Shown here: positions 9,251 to 20,768 of the stretch, in pieces
Position numbering within the stretch: the stretch's first letter is position 1
Layout of the letters: every line of letters starts with the position of its first letter
Source of the DNA: an uncultured Mesonia sp.
GTDB lineage: Bacteria; Bacteroidota; Bacteroidia; Flavobacteriales; Flavobacteriaceae
Direction: 5' to 3'
Assembly (NCBI GenBank): GCA_958296185.1
Contig: CATQIB010000001.1
Location: forward strand, 1-64,000
DNA: 64,000 bases
Translations under genes and position numbers: made by a program
The notes under the pieces: generated by a model
The model's input: the letters and a program-made list of their open reading frames with translations, nothing else
What the model was told of the DNA's origin: nothing
The model's database searches: none

Positions 9251-10753
9251 ATGAATTTTATCCGAATAGTTTTAAGTGCAATTGTAATATGTCTAGTCTT
9301 TGTTTCTTGCGAAGATGATTTGGCTCAAACAGGAAGTGGTCTGGTTGGTGAGACCAATTTTAATGCACAAAAGTACAACTTAGTCTCGCTGGCGGCAAAA
9401 ACTGAACCTATTGTAAAAGTTCAAACCAATGCCTTATCTAGTTACGCACTAGGATTTAATCAAGATCCTGTTTATGGCGAAACCTCGGCAAATATTTTAA
9501 GTCAGCTTCGTTTGAGTTTTCCAAATCCTCAATTCAATGGCAACCCTGTTGTTGATAGTGTGGTGATGTTGGTGCCTTATTTTAGCCGAATTGAGTCTAG
9601 AGAAGGAGAGAATGTTACCTATGCATTAGATTCCCTTTACGGAAATGATTCATACACACTTGAAATTTATCGTTCGAATTATTTTTTGAGAGATCTAGAT
9701 CCAACAGAAAACTATGAAGCTCAGAAGTATTATAGTGACCAGAAAAGTTTATTTGAGAGCAATTTAGAAAGTACACCTATTCATATTGAAAATAATTTTA
9801 GACCTACGGCAAGCGCTGTAAATGTAGTTGACTTTGATTCGGGTAAATTAGATACGCTATCTAAAAGCCCTAGAATGAAATTAAGGTTGCCTGCTGCTTA
9901 TTTTCAACAGCACGTAATAAACAAAGCAGGCAGCGATGCATTGCTAAGTAATGAAAATTTTAAAAATCATTTTAGAGGGCTTTACTTTAAAGTTAAAAAT
10001 AATTCGGGTACCCTCTCACAAGCATACTCTTTATTAAACTTGAGGTCTGATGAGGCCGAGATTTTAATCTATTATCATATTCCTGCTACTGGAGTAGATG
10101 AAGAAGATGAAACTGGAATTTATCGATTGAAATTTGGCGGTCAAATGGTGAATGTTTTTGATACGCAAAATCAAAACATCCCAACTGGGCAGGACCTTTA
10201 TCTTAAAGGTGGTGCTGGTTCAATGGCGGTCATAGATTTATTTACCGAAGAGGGTGAATTAGAAGATTTAAGAGCAAATAACTGGCTAATAAATGAGGCT
10301 AACCTAAGCTTTTACGTGAATGAATCGGCTTTAGCAGGAGGAGAAAAACAACCCAATCGCTTGTTTTTGTACGATTTAACCAATGGTACTACCTTGGCGG
10401 ATTACACTTTAGATATAACGGCTAATGATAATAACCCGAATATATCGAGAGTAAACCATTTACAACCACTAACTACCGAAGATGGTGTTTCTTTTTATAA
10501 GCTTAGAATTACCAGTTATATAGGAGATTTGTTAAACCCAGAAAGCGAGCGCACTAGCTCTAGGTTAGGATTGGTATTATCTAATAATGTTAATGTATTT
10601 AATCCGGTAACGGCAGATTTGCCTAGTGAGTCTGAAATTAAGCAGATGCCCTCTCCAATGGTGTTAAACCCTTATAGCACTGTCTTGTATGGTGTTAATG
10701 CCCCAGAAGGCAAAGAATTAAAATTAGAAATTTTTTATACACAACCAGATTAA
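9251..10753 (+). CDS. DUF4270 lipoprotein
   Basis: 500 residues. The N-terminus has a lipoprotein signal with lipobox FVSC (Cys20) and CEDD after it. The body is beta-rich, with the DUF4270 features YALGFNQDPVYGETSANIL (about 65-83) and a C-terminal LKLEIFYTQP. DUF4270 proteins are Bacteroidota-specific envelope lipoproteins of unknown function. The gene starts 3 bases after the GT5-like stop and ends 2 bases before glmS, so all three form one transcript. Confidence 0.88.
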   Translation: MNFIRIVLSAIVICLVFVSCEDDLAQTGSGLVGETNFNAQKYNLVSLAAKTEPIVKVQTNALSSYALGFNQDPVYGETSANILSQLRLSFPNPQFNGNPVVDSVVMLVPYFSRIESREGENVTYALDSLYGNDSYTLEIYRSNYFLRDLDPTENYEAQKYYSDQKSLFESNLESTPIHIENNFRPTASAVNVVDFDSGKLDTLSKSPRMKLRLPAAYFQQHVINKAGSDALLSNENFKNHFRGLYFKVKNNSGTLSQAYSLLNLRSDEAEILIYYHIPATGVDEEDETGIYRLKFGGQMVNVFDTQNQNIPTGQDLYLKGGAGSMAVIDLFTEEGELEDLRANNWLINEANLSFYVNESALAGGEKQPNRLFLYDLTNGTTLADYTLDITANDNNPNISRVNHLQPLTTEDGVSFYKLRITSYIGDLLNPESERTSSRLGLVLSNNVNVFNPVTADLPSESEIKQMPSPMVLNPYSTVLYGVNAPEGKELKLEIFYTQPD

Positions 10754-10755
10754 TT

Positions 10756-12603
10756 ATGTGTGGAATTGTAGGTTATATAGGTCATAGAGACGCGTATCCC
10801 ATTGTTTTAAAAGGATTGCAGCGTTTAGAATATAGAGGGTATGATAGTGCTGGAATTGCATTGTATGATGGTGAATCGCTGAAGGTTTGTAAAACCCAAG
10901 GGAAGGTACAGGATCTAAAAGAGAAGTTTGAAAAAACAACCGATACCAGTGGCACCATAGGAATAGGCCATACCAGGTGGGCGACGCATGGAGTGCCAAA
11001 TGATGTAAACTCTCATCCGCACTACTCGAACTCTGGAGATTTGGTGATTATTCATAACGGAATTATCGAAAACTACGATGCTTTAAGAAAAGAATTAATT
11101 TCTAGAGGATATACCTTTCATTCAGACACCGATACAGAAGTATTGGTTAACCTTATTGAGGAGATAAAAAAGCAAGAGAATATAAAGTTAGGTAAAGCCG
11201 TTCAAATCGCACTTAATCAAACAATTGGCGCCTATGCAATAGCTGTTTTTGATAGTAATAAACCCGATGAAATTGTAGTAGCTCGTCTAGGAAGTCCTTT
11301 GGCTATTGGAGTAGGTGAGGATGAATTTTTTATTGCTTCAGATGCTTCACCTTTTATAGAATTTACCAACAATGCTATTTATCTAGAAGATGGCGAAATG
11401 GCAATTGTAAGAAGGGGTAGAGACGTTAAAATCCGTAAAATAAAAAATGATAATCTCGTTGATCCTTATATTCAAGAGTTACAACTTAATCTTGAGCAAA
11501 TTGAAAAAGGAGGATATGAGCATTTTATGCTTAAAGAGATTTACGAGCAACCTGATGCAGTAACAGATACTTACAGAGGTCGTATGCTGGTTGAGCAAAG
11601 CCTGATTAGAATGGCGGGTGTTGATGATAATTTAGAGCGCTTTTTAAATGCTGACCGAATAATAATTGTGGCTTGTGGTACTTCATGGCATGCCGGTCTA
11701 GTTGCTGAGTATATTTTTGAGGATATAGCACGTATACCTGTTGAGGTGGAATATGCTTCGGAATTTAGATACAGGAACCCTATAATAGGTTCAAAAGACG
11801 TCGTAATTGCTATTTCTCAGTCTGGAGAAACAGCCGATACTATGGCGGCTATTAAACTCGCCAAAGAAAAAGGTGCTTTTGTGTTTGGGGTATGTAATGT
11901 TGTAGGTTCATCGATCTCGCGAGAGACCCATGCTGGAGCTTACACCCACGCCGGACCTGAAATAGGGGTAGCCTCAACCAAAGCCTTTACCACCCAGATA
12001 ACGGTTTTAAGTTTGATTGCTTTAAAACTTGCTAAAGCCAAAGGAGCGATTTCGAATTCAGATTTTCAATACCATTTAGAAGAATTAGATTTAATTCCAG
12101 AAAAAATAAAACAAGCCTTGGCTTCTAACGATCATATTAAAAAAGTGGCTCATAAATATATGAATGCGGCTAATTTCCTATACTTAGGTAGAGGTTTTAA
12201 TTTTCCTGTAGCACTTGAAGGAGCTTTAAAATTAAAAGAGATCTCTTATATTCACGCAGAAGGGTATCCGGCTGCCGAAATGAAGCACGGCCCTATTGCA
12301 TTGATTGATGAAAAAATGCCAGTGGTGGTTATTGCCACCAAAAAAGGGCACTACGAAAAAGTAGTTAGCAATATTCAAGAGATTAAATCCCGAAAAGGGA
12401 AAATTATCGCGGTAGTCACAGAGGGCGACCAAGATGTTAGGTCTATGGCCGATTATGTGATAGAAGTTCCCGATACGGTTGAAGCACTTACGCCACTACT
12501 TACTACCATACCTTTACAATTACTCTCTTATCATATTGCGGTAATGTTGGGTAAAAATGTGGATCAACCTAGAAATCTAGCAAAATCTGTAACGGTAGAG
12601 TAA
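10756..12603 (+). CDS. glmS: Glutamine-fructose-6-phosphate aminotransferase (isomerizing)
   Basis: Makes glucosamine-6-phosphate for peptidoglycan and lipopolysaccharide. Cys2 after the initiator Met (MCGIVGYIG) is the glutaminase nucleophile. The N-terminal class II amidotransferase domain includes GIGHTRWATHG (about 71). Two SIS sugar-isomerase domains follow, with CGTSWHAG (about 306) and SQSGETADT (about 354), and the C-terminus ends NLAKSVTVE. The 615 residues match the family. No glmS ribozyme is possible, because only two bases separate it from the upstream gene. Confidence 0.97.
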   Translation: MCGIVGYIGHRDAYPIVLKGLQRLEYRGYDSAGIALYDGESLKVCKTQGKVQDLKEKFEKTTDTSGTIGIGHTRWATHGVPNDVNSHPHYSNSGDLVIIHNGIIENYDALRKELISRGYTFHSDTDTEVLVNLIEEIKKQENIKLGKAVQIALNQTIGAYAIAVFDSNKPDEIVVARLGSPLAIGVGEDEFFIASDASPFIEFTNNAIYLEDGEMAIVRRGRDVKIRKIKNDNLVDPYIQELQLNLEQIEKGGYEHFMLKEIYEQPDAVTDTYRGRMLVEQSLIRMAGVDDNLERFLNADRIIIVACGTSWHAGLVAEYIFEDIARIPVEVEYASEFRYRNPIIGSKDVVIAISQSGETADTMAAIKLAKEKGAFVFGVCNVVGSSISRETHAGAYTHAGPEIGVASTKAFTTQITVLSLIALKLAKAKGAISNSDFQYHLEELDLIPEKIKQALASNDHIKKVAHKYMNAANFLYLGRGFNFPVALEGALKLKEISYIHAEGYPAAEMKHGPIALIDEKMPVVVIATKKGHYEKVVSNIQEIKSRKGKIIAVVTEGDQDVRSMADYVIEVPDTVEALTPLLTTIPLQLLSYHIAVMLGKNVDQPRNLAKSVTVE

Positions 12604-12651
12604 GTAATTTAAAATTTATGAAAGCGTACTAGAAAATTTATAAAAAAAATC

Positions 12652-12659
12652 TATCTTTG
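12652..12659 (+). promoter_or_regulatory. -7 box of atpD
   Basis: TATCTTTG lies 60 bases before the atpD start. No clear TTG is present at -33. The glmS-atpD gap of 116 bases makes an independent promoter likely. Confidence 0.5.
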
Positions 12660-12716
12660 CAGCCAGAAAAAGCAATACCATTTTTGGTGATTACAAACTA
12701 TAAATAAAACCATTAG

Positions 12717-14231
<1,515 letters not shown>

Positions 14232-14268
14232 TCATAAAGAACGCTTTAAAGCTGTAAAATTTAAAAGT

Positions 14269-14547
14269 ATGCACGTAGAAATTGTAACCCCAGAAAAAGT
14301 ATTGTTGAGTGCCGAAGTTGATTCGGTGGCAGTACCGGGTATTAATGGTGAATTTCAAATGCTTAATAATCACGAAGCTATTGTGTCTGTCTTGGTAGCA
14401 GGAAAGGTTAAAATAGACGGGAAAATTGAGTTAGATGAAACTATTGCTAAAGAATTTGCAACTGGAGAAGACGGTAGATTAGAGTACCATATTAAAGGCG
14501 GCGTGCTTGAATTTAATAATAATAAAGCTATTGTATTAGCCGATTAA
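14269..14547 (+). CDS. atpC: F1F0 ATP synthase epsilon subunit, short form
   Basis: 92 residues covering only the N-terminal beta-sandwich domain: HVEIVTPEKVLLSAEVDSV, PGINGEFQMLNNH and a final GGVLEFNNNKAIVLAD. The C-terminal two-helix inhibitory domain of longer epsilon subunits is absent, as is usual in Bacteroidota. It follows atpD by 37 bases and is followed by a terminator. Confidence 0.93.
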   Translation: MHVEIVTPEKVLLSAEVDSVAVPGINGEFQMLNNHEAIVSVLVAGKVKIDGKIELDETIAKEFATGEDGRLEYHIKGGVLEFNNNKAIVLAD

Positions 14548-14567
14548 GTTTGCAAATGCATCATATA

Positions 14568-14597
14568 AAAAAGCTCAGATGAAAATCTGGGCTTTTT
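14568..14597 (+). terminator. atpDC terminator
   Basis: AAGCTCAGAT at 14571-14580 pairs with ATCTGGGCTT at 14585-14594, with a four-base GAAA loop and a T-rich tail. A second small hairpin, AGCTATTC/GAATAGCT at 14708-14730 followed by four T, lies before the convergent XRE gene. Confidence 0.8.
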
Positions 14598-14770
14598 CTT
14601 TTTATTGATTTTTTTAAAGTTATCTAGGACTAATTGGCTGTTTAAAAGAAATTCCTTTTAGGGAAGGTTTTCAAGAAATTCAATTCTATGGATGTTGACT
14701 TTTTTCTAGCTATTCGTGTAATGAATAGCTTTTATGAATGACGTTCATAGTTTTAAAAGATTAGATTCAA

Positions 14771-14980
14771 TTATTGATTTGGTACATAGGTTAAAATATC
14801 TCCTGGTTGGCAATCTAATGCTTCACAAATAGCTTCTAGCGTGGTAAAACGAATTGCCTTGGCTTTCCCAGTTTTTAAAATAGATAAATTAGCTGTTGTA
14901 ATGCCAATGCGTTCAGCCAAGGCTACAGACTTCATTCCTTTTTTCTCTAAAACTTCATCTAACTTAATAATAATGGGCAT
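14771..14980 (-). CDS. XRE/Cro-type transcriptional regulator (YozG-like)
   Basis: 69 residues, essentially one helix-turn-helix domain: VALAERIGITTANLSILKTG (about 19-38) is the HTH and ALDCQPGDILTY the C-terminal part. This short form is typically found next to DUF2975 membrane proteins, as here: it starts 12 bases after the stop of a DUF2975 gene. It probably controls its own operon; a repeated dyad lies upstream of the operon (16011-16060). Confidence 0.9.
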   Translation of the reverse strand: MPIIIKLDEVLEKKGMKSVALAERIGITTANLSILKTGKAKAIRFTTLEAICEALDCQPGDILTYVPNQ

Positions 14981-14992
14981 AGTGTTTTAACC

Positions 14993-15493
14993 TTAAATTG
15001 TTAAATCATTCTCGTGTTTTATCATTTGATGCTCTTTTAATAGTTGACTTACAATTAGCATAAAAACACCAATACATCCTGTAAACAAAACGTAATGGCT
15101 GTTATATACGCCAAAATTAGCTCCGCCAAGGAAATCTTCAAAAACAAAATATTTTAAAATACCTAATGCAATCTCAGATATACAAGCTAAGATTAACATA
15201 AGACCTATGCGCTTGATTAAGCTAATAGGCTTTTGGTTGTTAAATCCATTACGGAGGAAATTCTTTGCTACTCTTCTAAAATTTAAAACGGCATAGAAGA
15301 ATGAAGCCGAACTCAAAAAAGCGAGCAGTAGGAAAGTTGTTTTGATTAGCCAGTTAAGTTCTGTTTTTATAGGTGCCTCAGGTGTCAATAACTTGAGCCC
15401 AAAAAACCAACTAAGAATATGATTGAGCAAGGCAAACCCGACGATAAAAGCCAAAATATCTAATAAGGTGAAAAAAATTATCTTTTTTGTCAT
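14993..15493 (-). CDS. DUF2975 membrane protein
   Basis: 166 residues with four hydrophobic segments (about 8-28, 50-70, 90-110, 130-150). The layout is that of DUF2975, found beside YozG-like HTH regulators. Its start overlaps the end of the upstream paralogue by four bases, implying coupled translation. Function unknown. Confidence 0.8.
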   Translation of the reverse strand: MTKKIIFFTLLDILAFIVGFALLNHILSWFFGLKLLTPEAPIKTELNWLIKTTFLLLAFLSSASFFYAVLNFRRVAKNFLRNGFNNQKPISLIKRIGLMLILACISEIALGILKYFVFEDFLGGANFGVYNSHYVLFTGCIGVFMLIVSQLLKEHQMIKHENDLTI

Positions 15494-16005
15494 ATGGTCA
15501 ATTTTATTTCGTTTTTATGTTGTTGGGCAATTTTAAAAATTTTGGATATAAACAGGAAAAATAAGCCTAAAACTAAATGAAATAAGGTGCTTGTAAAATC
15601 ATAATTGATATGCAAGCCAAATTCTAGTTTAGCTTCGGTCAATAAGATAGAAATAAAACTTGCTAGAAACTGAACAGCTTTTATGCATAAAATTAAAATT
15701 CCAATGTTTTTTAATCTATTGATCTGATGGATGCTGAAAAAGTCCTTTCTGTAAAAATGCGAAACAAGGTCTTTAAAAAGTTTAAGGGTAAATATATAGA
15801 GCATACCAGTTATGATCCAATTATAAACAATTAAGCTGTGAGTTGCTGATGCGTTTATCGAAAGCCAATGTAAATTATCCATTGCAGCTAAATCTTGACT
15901 AAAAAATTTCATATAGATCAATAGCCCCACTATAATTATATAAAATAATACCGATAGATAAAATAAAGTTCCTATGAAGGTGCGTAAAATTTTTAAGCTG
16001 TTCAT
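15490..16005 (-). CDS. DUF2975 membrane protein, first gene of the operon
   Basis: 171 residues from the ATG at 16005 (the open frame reaches a TTG at 16029, which runs into a dyad and is less likely). Four hydrophobic segments, and the same architecture as the next gene, so the two look like an old tandem duplication. Together with the XRE gene they form a three-gene unit. The membrane proteins may sense a signal passed to the regulator, but this is inference. Confidence 0.78.
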   Translation of the reverse strand: MNSLKILRTFIGTLFYLSVLFYIIIVGLLIYMKFFSQDLAAMDNLHWLSINASATHSLIVYNWIITGMLYIFTLKLFKDLVSHFYRKDFFSIHQINRLKNIGILILCIKAVQFLASFISILLTEAKLEFGLHINYDFTSTLFHLVLGLFFLFISKIFKIAQQHKNEIKLTI

Positions 16006-16010
16006 GATAT

Positions 16011-16060
16011 TATTGTTTATCGATAACAAATGTAAATAAAATTATCGAATAACAATAATT
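16011..16060. promoter_or_regulatory. Candidate operator of the DUF2975-XRE operon
   Basis: TTATCGA occurs at 16017-16023, inside an imperfect palindrome (TTGTTTATCGATAACAA), and again at 16042-16048, followed by ATAACAAT. The 25-base spacing and the position just upstream of the first start suit a site for the operon's XRE protein or a divergent regulatory site shared with mrpA. No direct proof. Confidence 0.35.
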
Positions 16061-16138
16061 TTAATGGCGTATAATGTTATCAACGTGTTAAACCTGTAGA
16101 ATATAACTTTCGCTGCTAAGGGTTTAACTTTTAGTTTT

Positions 16139-16146
16139 TATATTTG
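16139..16146 (+). promoter_or_regulatory. -7 box of the mrp operon
   Basis: TATATTTG fits the TAnnTTTG consensus. Its last base is the first base of the most upstream possible start codon (GTG 16146), so transcription would begin after that codon. This favours the ATG at 16167 as the true mrpA start. Confidence 0.5.
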
Positions 16147-16166
16147 TGAATTCAATACTTTTATCT

Positions 16167-18479
16167 ATGCTTTTAGCCATATTGATTGGATTTTTTGCGG
16201 CATTTTCTCAATTGTTGTTTGGTAAATTTATGAAGGGTAAACTTTCTATTTTACTGGGTTTTGTTCCGTTGGCATTATTTATTTTTTTCGCTCAATACAT
16301 CCCAGTCATTGCCGCTGGTGAAATTGTAACAGCTAAGCATTCCTGGGTGCCTTCATTTGGAGTTGATTTAGATTTAAAGCTCGATGGCTTGGCTCTTCTT
16401 TTTAGTCTGATGATTACAGGAATAGGAACTCTGGTTTTTGTTTATACCTCGGCTTATTTAAGGAATCATCCTATGCTAGATCGGTTTTATGGCTATTTAT
16501 TTATCTTCATGGCTTCGATGCTTGGGCTGGTGCTATCAGATAATTTCCTAGCCATGTTTATCTTCTGGGAGCTTACCAGTATTAGTTCTTTTTTCTTAAT
16601 TGGATTTAATAATACCAATCCAGACTCTCGAAAATCTGCCTTAACCGCTTTGTCTATAACAGGTATTGGCGGACTGCTATTTCTAGCAGGAGGATTGTTG
16701 CTTGGAGAGGTTACTGGCACCTACCAGATTTCTCAAATGCTAAGTCAAAACGAACTTTTAATAAACCATAGTTTATATATCTTGATTGTTGCCTTAATTT
16801 TTGGTGCAGCATTTACAAAATCTGCTCAGTTCCCATTTCATTTTTGGTTACCTGGAGCTATGAAGGCCCCAACTCCGGTTTCAACTTACTTACATTCTGC
16901 CACAATGGTAAAGGCGGGAATTTATTTATTGTTTAGACTTTCTCCTGTTTTAGGGAATAGCGATTTTTGGAACAATACGCTGTTGATTGTTGGAGGCATC
17001 ACCATGCTCTATGCTGCATTTCACACATTATTTAGAACAGATTTAAAGGGCATTTTAGCTTACTCTACCATTGCCGCTTTAGGTATTCTTACTTTTTTAA
17101 TAGGCTTAGGTACCAAAGAGTCTTTTATTGCTGCTGCCGTATTTATTTTGGTGCACGCGCTTTATAAAGCAACACTGTTTTTAATGACCGGAGCGATAGA
17201 TTTATATACAGGCACAAGAGATGTTACCAAGCTTTCAGGTTTGCACAAAGTGATGTTACCCATTGCTATAGCTGGAGGTTTAGCTGCAATTTCAAATGCG
17301 GGAATTCCACCTAGTGTTGGGTTTTTAGGCAAGGATCTTATTTACGAAAGCACTTTACATTTTAGACACAATGCCGTTTTACTTACAACTCTAGCTATAC
17401 TTACTAATATATTAATTGGTTATGCTGGCTATGTAGCCGGGATTAAACCATTTATAGGAAGAACGCCAACAGGATTAGAAAATGTGACCTTCCCACATCC
17501 GGCTATTTGGATACCTCCAATAATACTGGGGGTTCTAGGATTTATTTTTGGTTTGTTCCCAAGCCTAATTGAAGCTTCTCTTATAAAACCAATTGTATCT
17601 ACCACGGGCGTAAGTACAAGTGACATACATCTTAAATTATGGCACGGGTTTAATACTGTTTTAGGCTTGAGTGCCATAACAATATTCTCAGGAATCGCTT
17701 TGTATTTTATTTGGAAACCCAATTCAAGTAAACACTACTTTATTCAACGTTTTGATATACTTTCTCCAAAATTCATAATCGAAACCTTATCGAATTGGTT
17801 CCAATCTTTTTCTGATTTATGGACCAGAATTTTTCAAAACGGATACTTGCGCAACTACATCACCGTAATTGTAGTATTTTTAATTTCACTAGTAGCCTTT
17901 ACACTGCTTAACAATACCACCTATCAAATTGACTATAGTTCTTTTTCTAAACTAACAATTTATGAAGTGGTTTCTTTATGCATTATGATTTTAGCCATTG
18001 GTTTTGCGGTATTCACAAAATCGAGGTTAGCAGCCGTTGCAGCTACGGGGGTAATGGGGTATAGTATTTGTCTATTCTTCGTATTTTATAGTGCTCCAGA
18101 TTTAGCGATGACACAATTTGCCATTGATACTTTAACCGTAATCTTATTCGTTTTGGTTTTATATAAACTTCCACGTTATTTAAATTTATCAGATTACAAA
18201 ACACGAATTAAAGATGGTATTATTGCCATAGCCTTTGGCGGATTGATCAGTATACTAGCTTTAGAAGTTCTGGCTCAGCCACAAAATAATGAGATAAGCG
18301 CCTACTATGCAGAAAATGCGTATGTGTTGGCGCATGGTAAAAATGTGGTAAATGTTATTTTAGTTGATTTTAGAGGTATAGATACTATGGTTGAAATCTC
18401 TGTTTTAGCTATTGCGGCTATAGGGGTTTTTGGGTTGTTAAAACTCAGATTGAAGTCAGAAGAAAGAAAACAACAATAA
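16167..18479 (+). CDS. mrpA: Mrp Na+/H+ antiporter subunit A
   Basis: About 770 residues, very hydrophobic, related to NuoL of complex I. The proton-pump core includes the family motif FWELTSISSFFLIGF (about 132) with its conserved Glu, KSAQFPFHFWLPGAM (about 218) and a Lys/His-bearing HSATMVKAGIYL region. The C-terminal part (about 590-690) is an MbhD/DUF4040 domain with FYSAPDLAMTQFAIDTLTV, followed by an MbhE-like segment. The frame can start at GTG 16146, but that codon overlaps a -7 box, so I place the start at ATG 16167. First gene of a complete seven-gene operon. Confidence 0.92.
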   Translation: MLLAILIGFFAAFSQLLFGKFMKGKLSILLGFVPLALFIFFAQYIPVIAAGEIVTAKHSWVPSFGVDLDLKLDGLALLFSLMITGIGTLVFVYTSAYLRNHPMLDRFYGYLFIFMASMLGLVLSDNFLAMFIFWELTSISSFFLIGFNNTNPDSRKSALTALSITGIGGLLFLAGGLLLGEVTGTYQISQMLSQNELLINHSLYILIVALIFGAAFTKSAQFPFHFWLPGAMKAPTPVSTYLHSATMVKAGIYLLFRLSPVLGNSDFWNNTLLIVGGITMLYAAFHTLFRTDLKGILAYSTIAALGILTFLIGLGTKESFIAAAVFILVHALYKATLFLMTGAIDLYTGTRDVTKLSGLHKVMLPIAIAGGLAAISNAGIPPSVGFLGKDLIYESTLHFRHNAVLLTTLAILTNILIGYAGYVAGIKPFIGRTPTGLENVTFPHPAIWIPPIILGVLGFIFGLFPSLIEASLIKPIVSTTGVSTSDIHLKLWHGFNTVLGLSAITIFSGIALYFIWKPNSSKHYFIQRFDILSPKFIIETLSNWFQSFSDLWTRIFQNGYLRNYITVIVVFLISLVAFTLLNNTTYQIDYSSFSKLTIYEVVSLCIMILAIGFAVFTKSRLAAVAATGVMGYSICLFFVFYSAPDLAMTQFAIDTLTVILFVLVLYKLPRYLNLSDYKTRIKDGIIAIAFGGLISILALEVLAQPQNNEISAYYAENAYVLAHGKNVVNVILVDFRGIDTMVEISVLAIAAIGVFGLLKLRLKSEERKQQ

Positions 18480-18489
18480 TTTAGAAGAG

Positions 18490-18903
18490 ATGAGAACCTT
18501 AATTTTAAAAACAGCTTCAGATTACCTTTTGCCTATCTTGTTGCTTTTTTCGATATTTATTCTTCTTCGAGGGCATTATTTGCCTGGAGGCGGATTTGTG
18601 GGCGGACTAATGGCATCTATTGCTTTTGTTTTACACGCGTTTGCCAACGGACTCAAAGACACAAAAAAATTATTAAAGTTTCATCCAGGATTTTTGATGC
18701 CTGCAGGTTTGCTCTTGTCATTTTTAAGCGGATTGTTACCGGTAATTCTTCAAGATGCAGCTTTTATGACAGGCTTATGGCTGGAGAACCCTATACCAGT
18801 TATAGGCAGTATAGGTACAGCGCTCTTTTTTGATGTAGGCGTTTACATTGTTGTTCTAGGAGTTACTTTAACCATAATATTCACCATTTCAGAATCAGCT
18901 TAA
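18490..18903 (+). CDS. mrpB: Mrp antiporter subunit B
   Basis: 137 residues with four membrane segments. The MnhB-domain motif [18 protein letters not shown] (about 26-43) is clear. It begins 10 bases after mrpA and ends one base before mrpC. Part of the membrane complex exchanging Na+ for H+. Confidence 0.92.
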   Translation: MRTLILKTASDYLLPILLLFSIFILLRGHYLPGGGFVGGLMASIAFVLHAFANGLKDTKKLLKFHPGFLMPAGLLLSFLSGLLPVILQDAAFMTGLWLENPIPVIGSIGTALFFDVGVYIVVLGVTLTIIFTISESA

Positions 18904-18904
18904 T

Positions 18905-19258
18905 ATGGAGTTTCTTTTAGCTATAATGACAGGAGTTTTGTATGCAGCGGGTTTGTATATGATGCTGCGAAGAAGTTTAGTAAAACTTATAATTGGGCTT
19001 ATTATAATTGGTAATGGGGCAAATCTACTTATTTTTTTATTAGGTAGAATCACTAAAGGCGCGCCGCCTATTATACCTGGTGACACTAAATTTTTTGCCG
19101 ATATCTATGCCGATCCCGTTCCGCAAGCTCTTATTTTGACAGCGATTGTTATCAGTTTTGGTTTGCAGTCTTTTGCTATTATATTGGTAAAAAGAGCTTA
19201 CCAAGTAGTTAAAACAGATGATTTAGACGAAATGAATACCATAGAAGAAGAAGTATGA
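18905..19258 (+). CDS. mrpC: Mrp antiporter subunit C
   Basis: 117 residues, NuoK-like. Three membrane segments, with [17 protein letters not shown] and [11 protein letters not shown] near the N-terminus and [15 protein letters not shown] in the third helix. These are NuoK/MnhC hallmarks. It overlaps mrpD by four bases (ATGA). Confidence 0.92.
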   Translation: MEFLLAIMTGVLYAAGLYMMLRRSLVKLIIGLIIIGNGANLLIFLLGRITKGAPPIIPGDTKFFADIYADPVPQALILTAIVISFGLQSFAIILVKRAYQVVKTDDLDEMNTIEEEV

Positions 19259-20766
19259 CGCAACAATTTTTACTATATCCATTACTTTGGCAATTGTTTT
19301 TAAGCATCGTGTTGATGTTTGCTTGGCGCCACATCCAAATACAAAAAATTATTAGTATTGTAGGAAGTGCAATTGGGGTAGGCCTTTCTGTAGCCCTCTT
19401 TTATGAAGTCTGGCAAAACGGAACCTTGGTAGTTCAAGCGGCCAGTTGGAAAGCTCCTTTTGGAATAAGCTTCGTGGGCGATATGTTAGCGGCTACACTT
19501 GTGTTGTTAACTTCGATAGCTGGGCTCGCCGTTTCTAGTTATTCGGCGGCATCACTCATTCCAGCAAGATTGAGATTTGGCTATTTTTCTATTTTCCATT
19601 TTCTAATTTTAGGTCTTACAGGAGCATTTTTAACCGGCGATATTTTTAACCTATATGTTTGGTTTGAGATTATTATAATAAGCTCTTTTGTTTTAATAAC
19701 GCTTGGCGGTGAGAAAGCACAGATTGAGGGTGCCGTTAAGTATTTTACTTTAAACTTCTTAGCTTCGATTATTTTTTTAACAGCAATTGCTGTGCTTTAC
19801 GGATTAGCAGGATCATTAAACATGGCAGATTTAGCCATATTAATTCCGCAAATTGAGAACAGGGGTCTTGTAGAAGTGGCTGCGATTCTTTTTTTAGTGG
19901 CTTTCGGGATAAAATCGGCTGTTTTTCCCCTGTATTTTTGGCTTCCAGCCTCCTACCATACACCTCCATCTGCTATTGCTGCCATTTTTGGTGGTTTACT
20001 CACAAAAGTGGGCGTTTATGCACTGATTCGTTTCTTTAGCCTAATGTTTGTAGAAGATGTATTGCTTGACCAAATTTTAATGGTAATCGCTATACTTACA
20101 TTAATAAGCGGAGGTCTAGGTGCTATGGTGCAAACCAACGTGCGTAAAGTTTTTTCTTATTTGATTATTTGCCATATAGGATTTATGATCGCTGGTTTGG
20201 GAATGTTTACAGAATTGGCAATAGCGGGGGCCGTGTTTTACCTAATTCACGATATCGTGGTTAAAACCAATCTGTTTATGATAAGTGGTTTAATTTATCG
20301 AATCAAAGGGAGCAATAAGTTTAAAGAGTTAGGCGGTATTTATAAAGAATATCCAAAATTAAGCTTAATGATGATAATTCCCATGTTTTCGCTTATCGGA
20401 ATTCCCCCTTTGTCTGGTTTTTGGCCAAAGGTAAGCTTTATTATTGCTAGTTTTGATACTAAGAGTTACTTTATTTTGGCCGCAGTTATTTTTGCAAGCT
20501 TTATAACCTTGGTGGTGGTTGCTAAGCTGTGGGCTGAAGTGTTTTGGAAAGAACCCGATAAATTTCCCAAAAAGAAACATTTTTTGTATTTTAAAAAAAT
20601 GACCCTTACTAAGAGGTTACAAATGATTTTGCCGATACTCATGTTAACAGGAGTTTCTTTATATTTAGGTTTTGGAGCCGAAAACATACAGCAATTATCC
20701 ATGCGTATTACGGGTGAATTAATGAATACAGAGCATTACATCAAAGCGGTTTTGCCAAATAATTAA
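19255..20766 (+). CDS. mrpD: Mrp antiporter subunit D
   Basis: 503 residues, NuoN/NuoM-like proton-pumping subunit. Features: [17 protein letters not shown] with the conserved Glu (about 132), [20 protein letters not shown] (about 221) and a [14 protein letters not shown] stretch. Hydrophobic throughout except a charged loop near residue 440. Overlaps mrpC and precedes mrpE by 2 bases. Confidence 0.94.
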   Translation: MTQQFLLYPLLWQLFLSIVLMFAWRHIQIQKIISIVGSAIGVGLSVALFYEVWQNGTLVVQAASWKAPFGISFVGDMLAATLVLLTSIAGLAVSSYSAASLIPARLRFGYFSIFHFLILGLTGAFLTGDIFNLYVWFEIIIISSFVLITLGGEKAQIEGAVKYFTLNFLASIIFLTAIAVLYGLAGSLNMADLAILIPQIENRGLVEVAAILFLVAFGIKSAVFPLYFWLPASYHTPPSAIAAIFGGLLTKVGVYALIRFFSLMFVEDVLLDQILMVIAILTLISGGLGAMVQTNVRKVFSYLIICHIGFMIAGLGMFTELAIAGAVFYLIHDIVVKTNLFMISGLIYRIKGSNKFKELGGIYKEYPKLSLMMIIPMFSLIGIPPLSGFWPKVSFIIASFDTKSYFILAAVIFASFITLVVVAKLWAEVFWKEPDKFPKKKHFLYFKKMTLTKRLQMILPILMLTGVSLYLGFGAENIQQLSMRITGELMNTEHYIKAVLPNN

Positions 20767-20768
20767 TT

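Noticed and set aside
10740..10760. glmS ribozyme
   Set aside because: Only two bases lie between the DUF4270 stop and glmS; no room for the fold.
10754..10999. Minus-strand frame over the start of glmS
   Set aside because: Shadow of the glutaminase domain.
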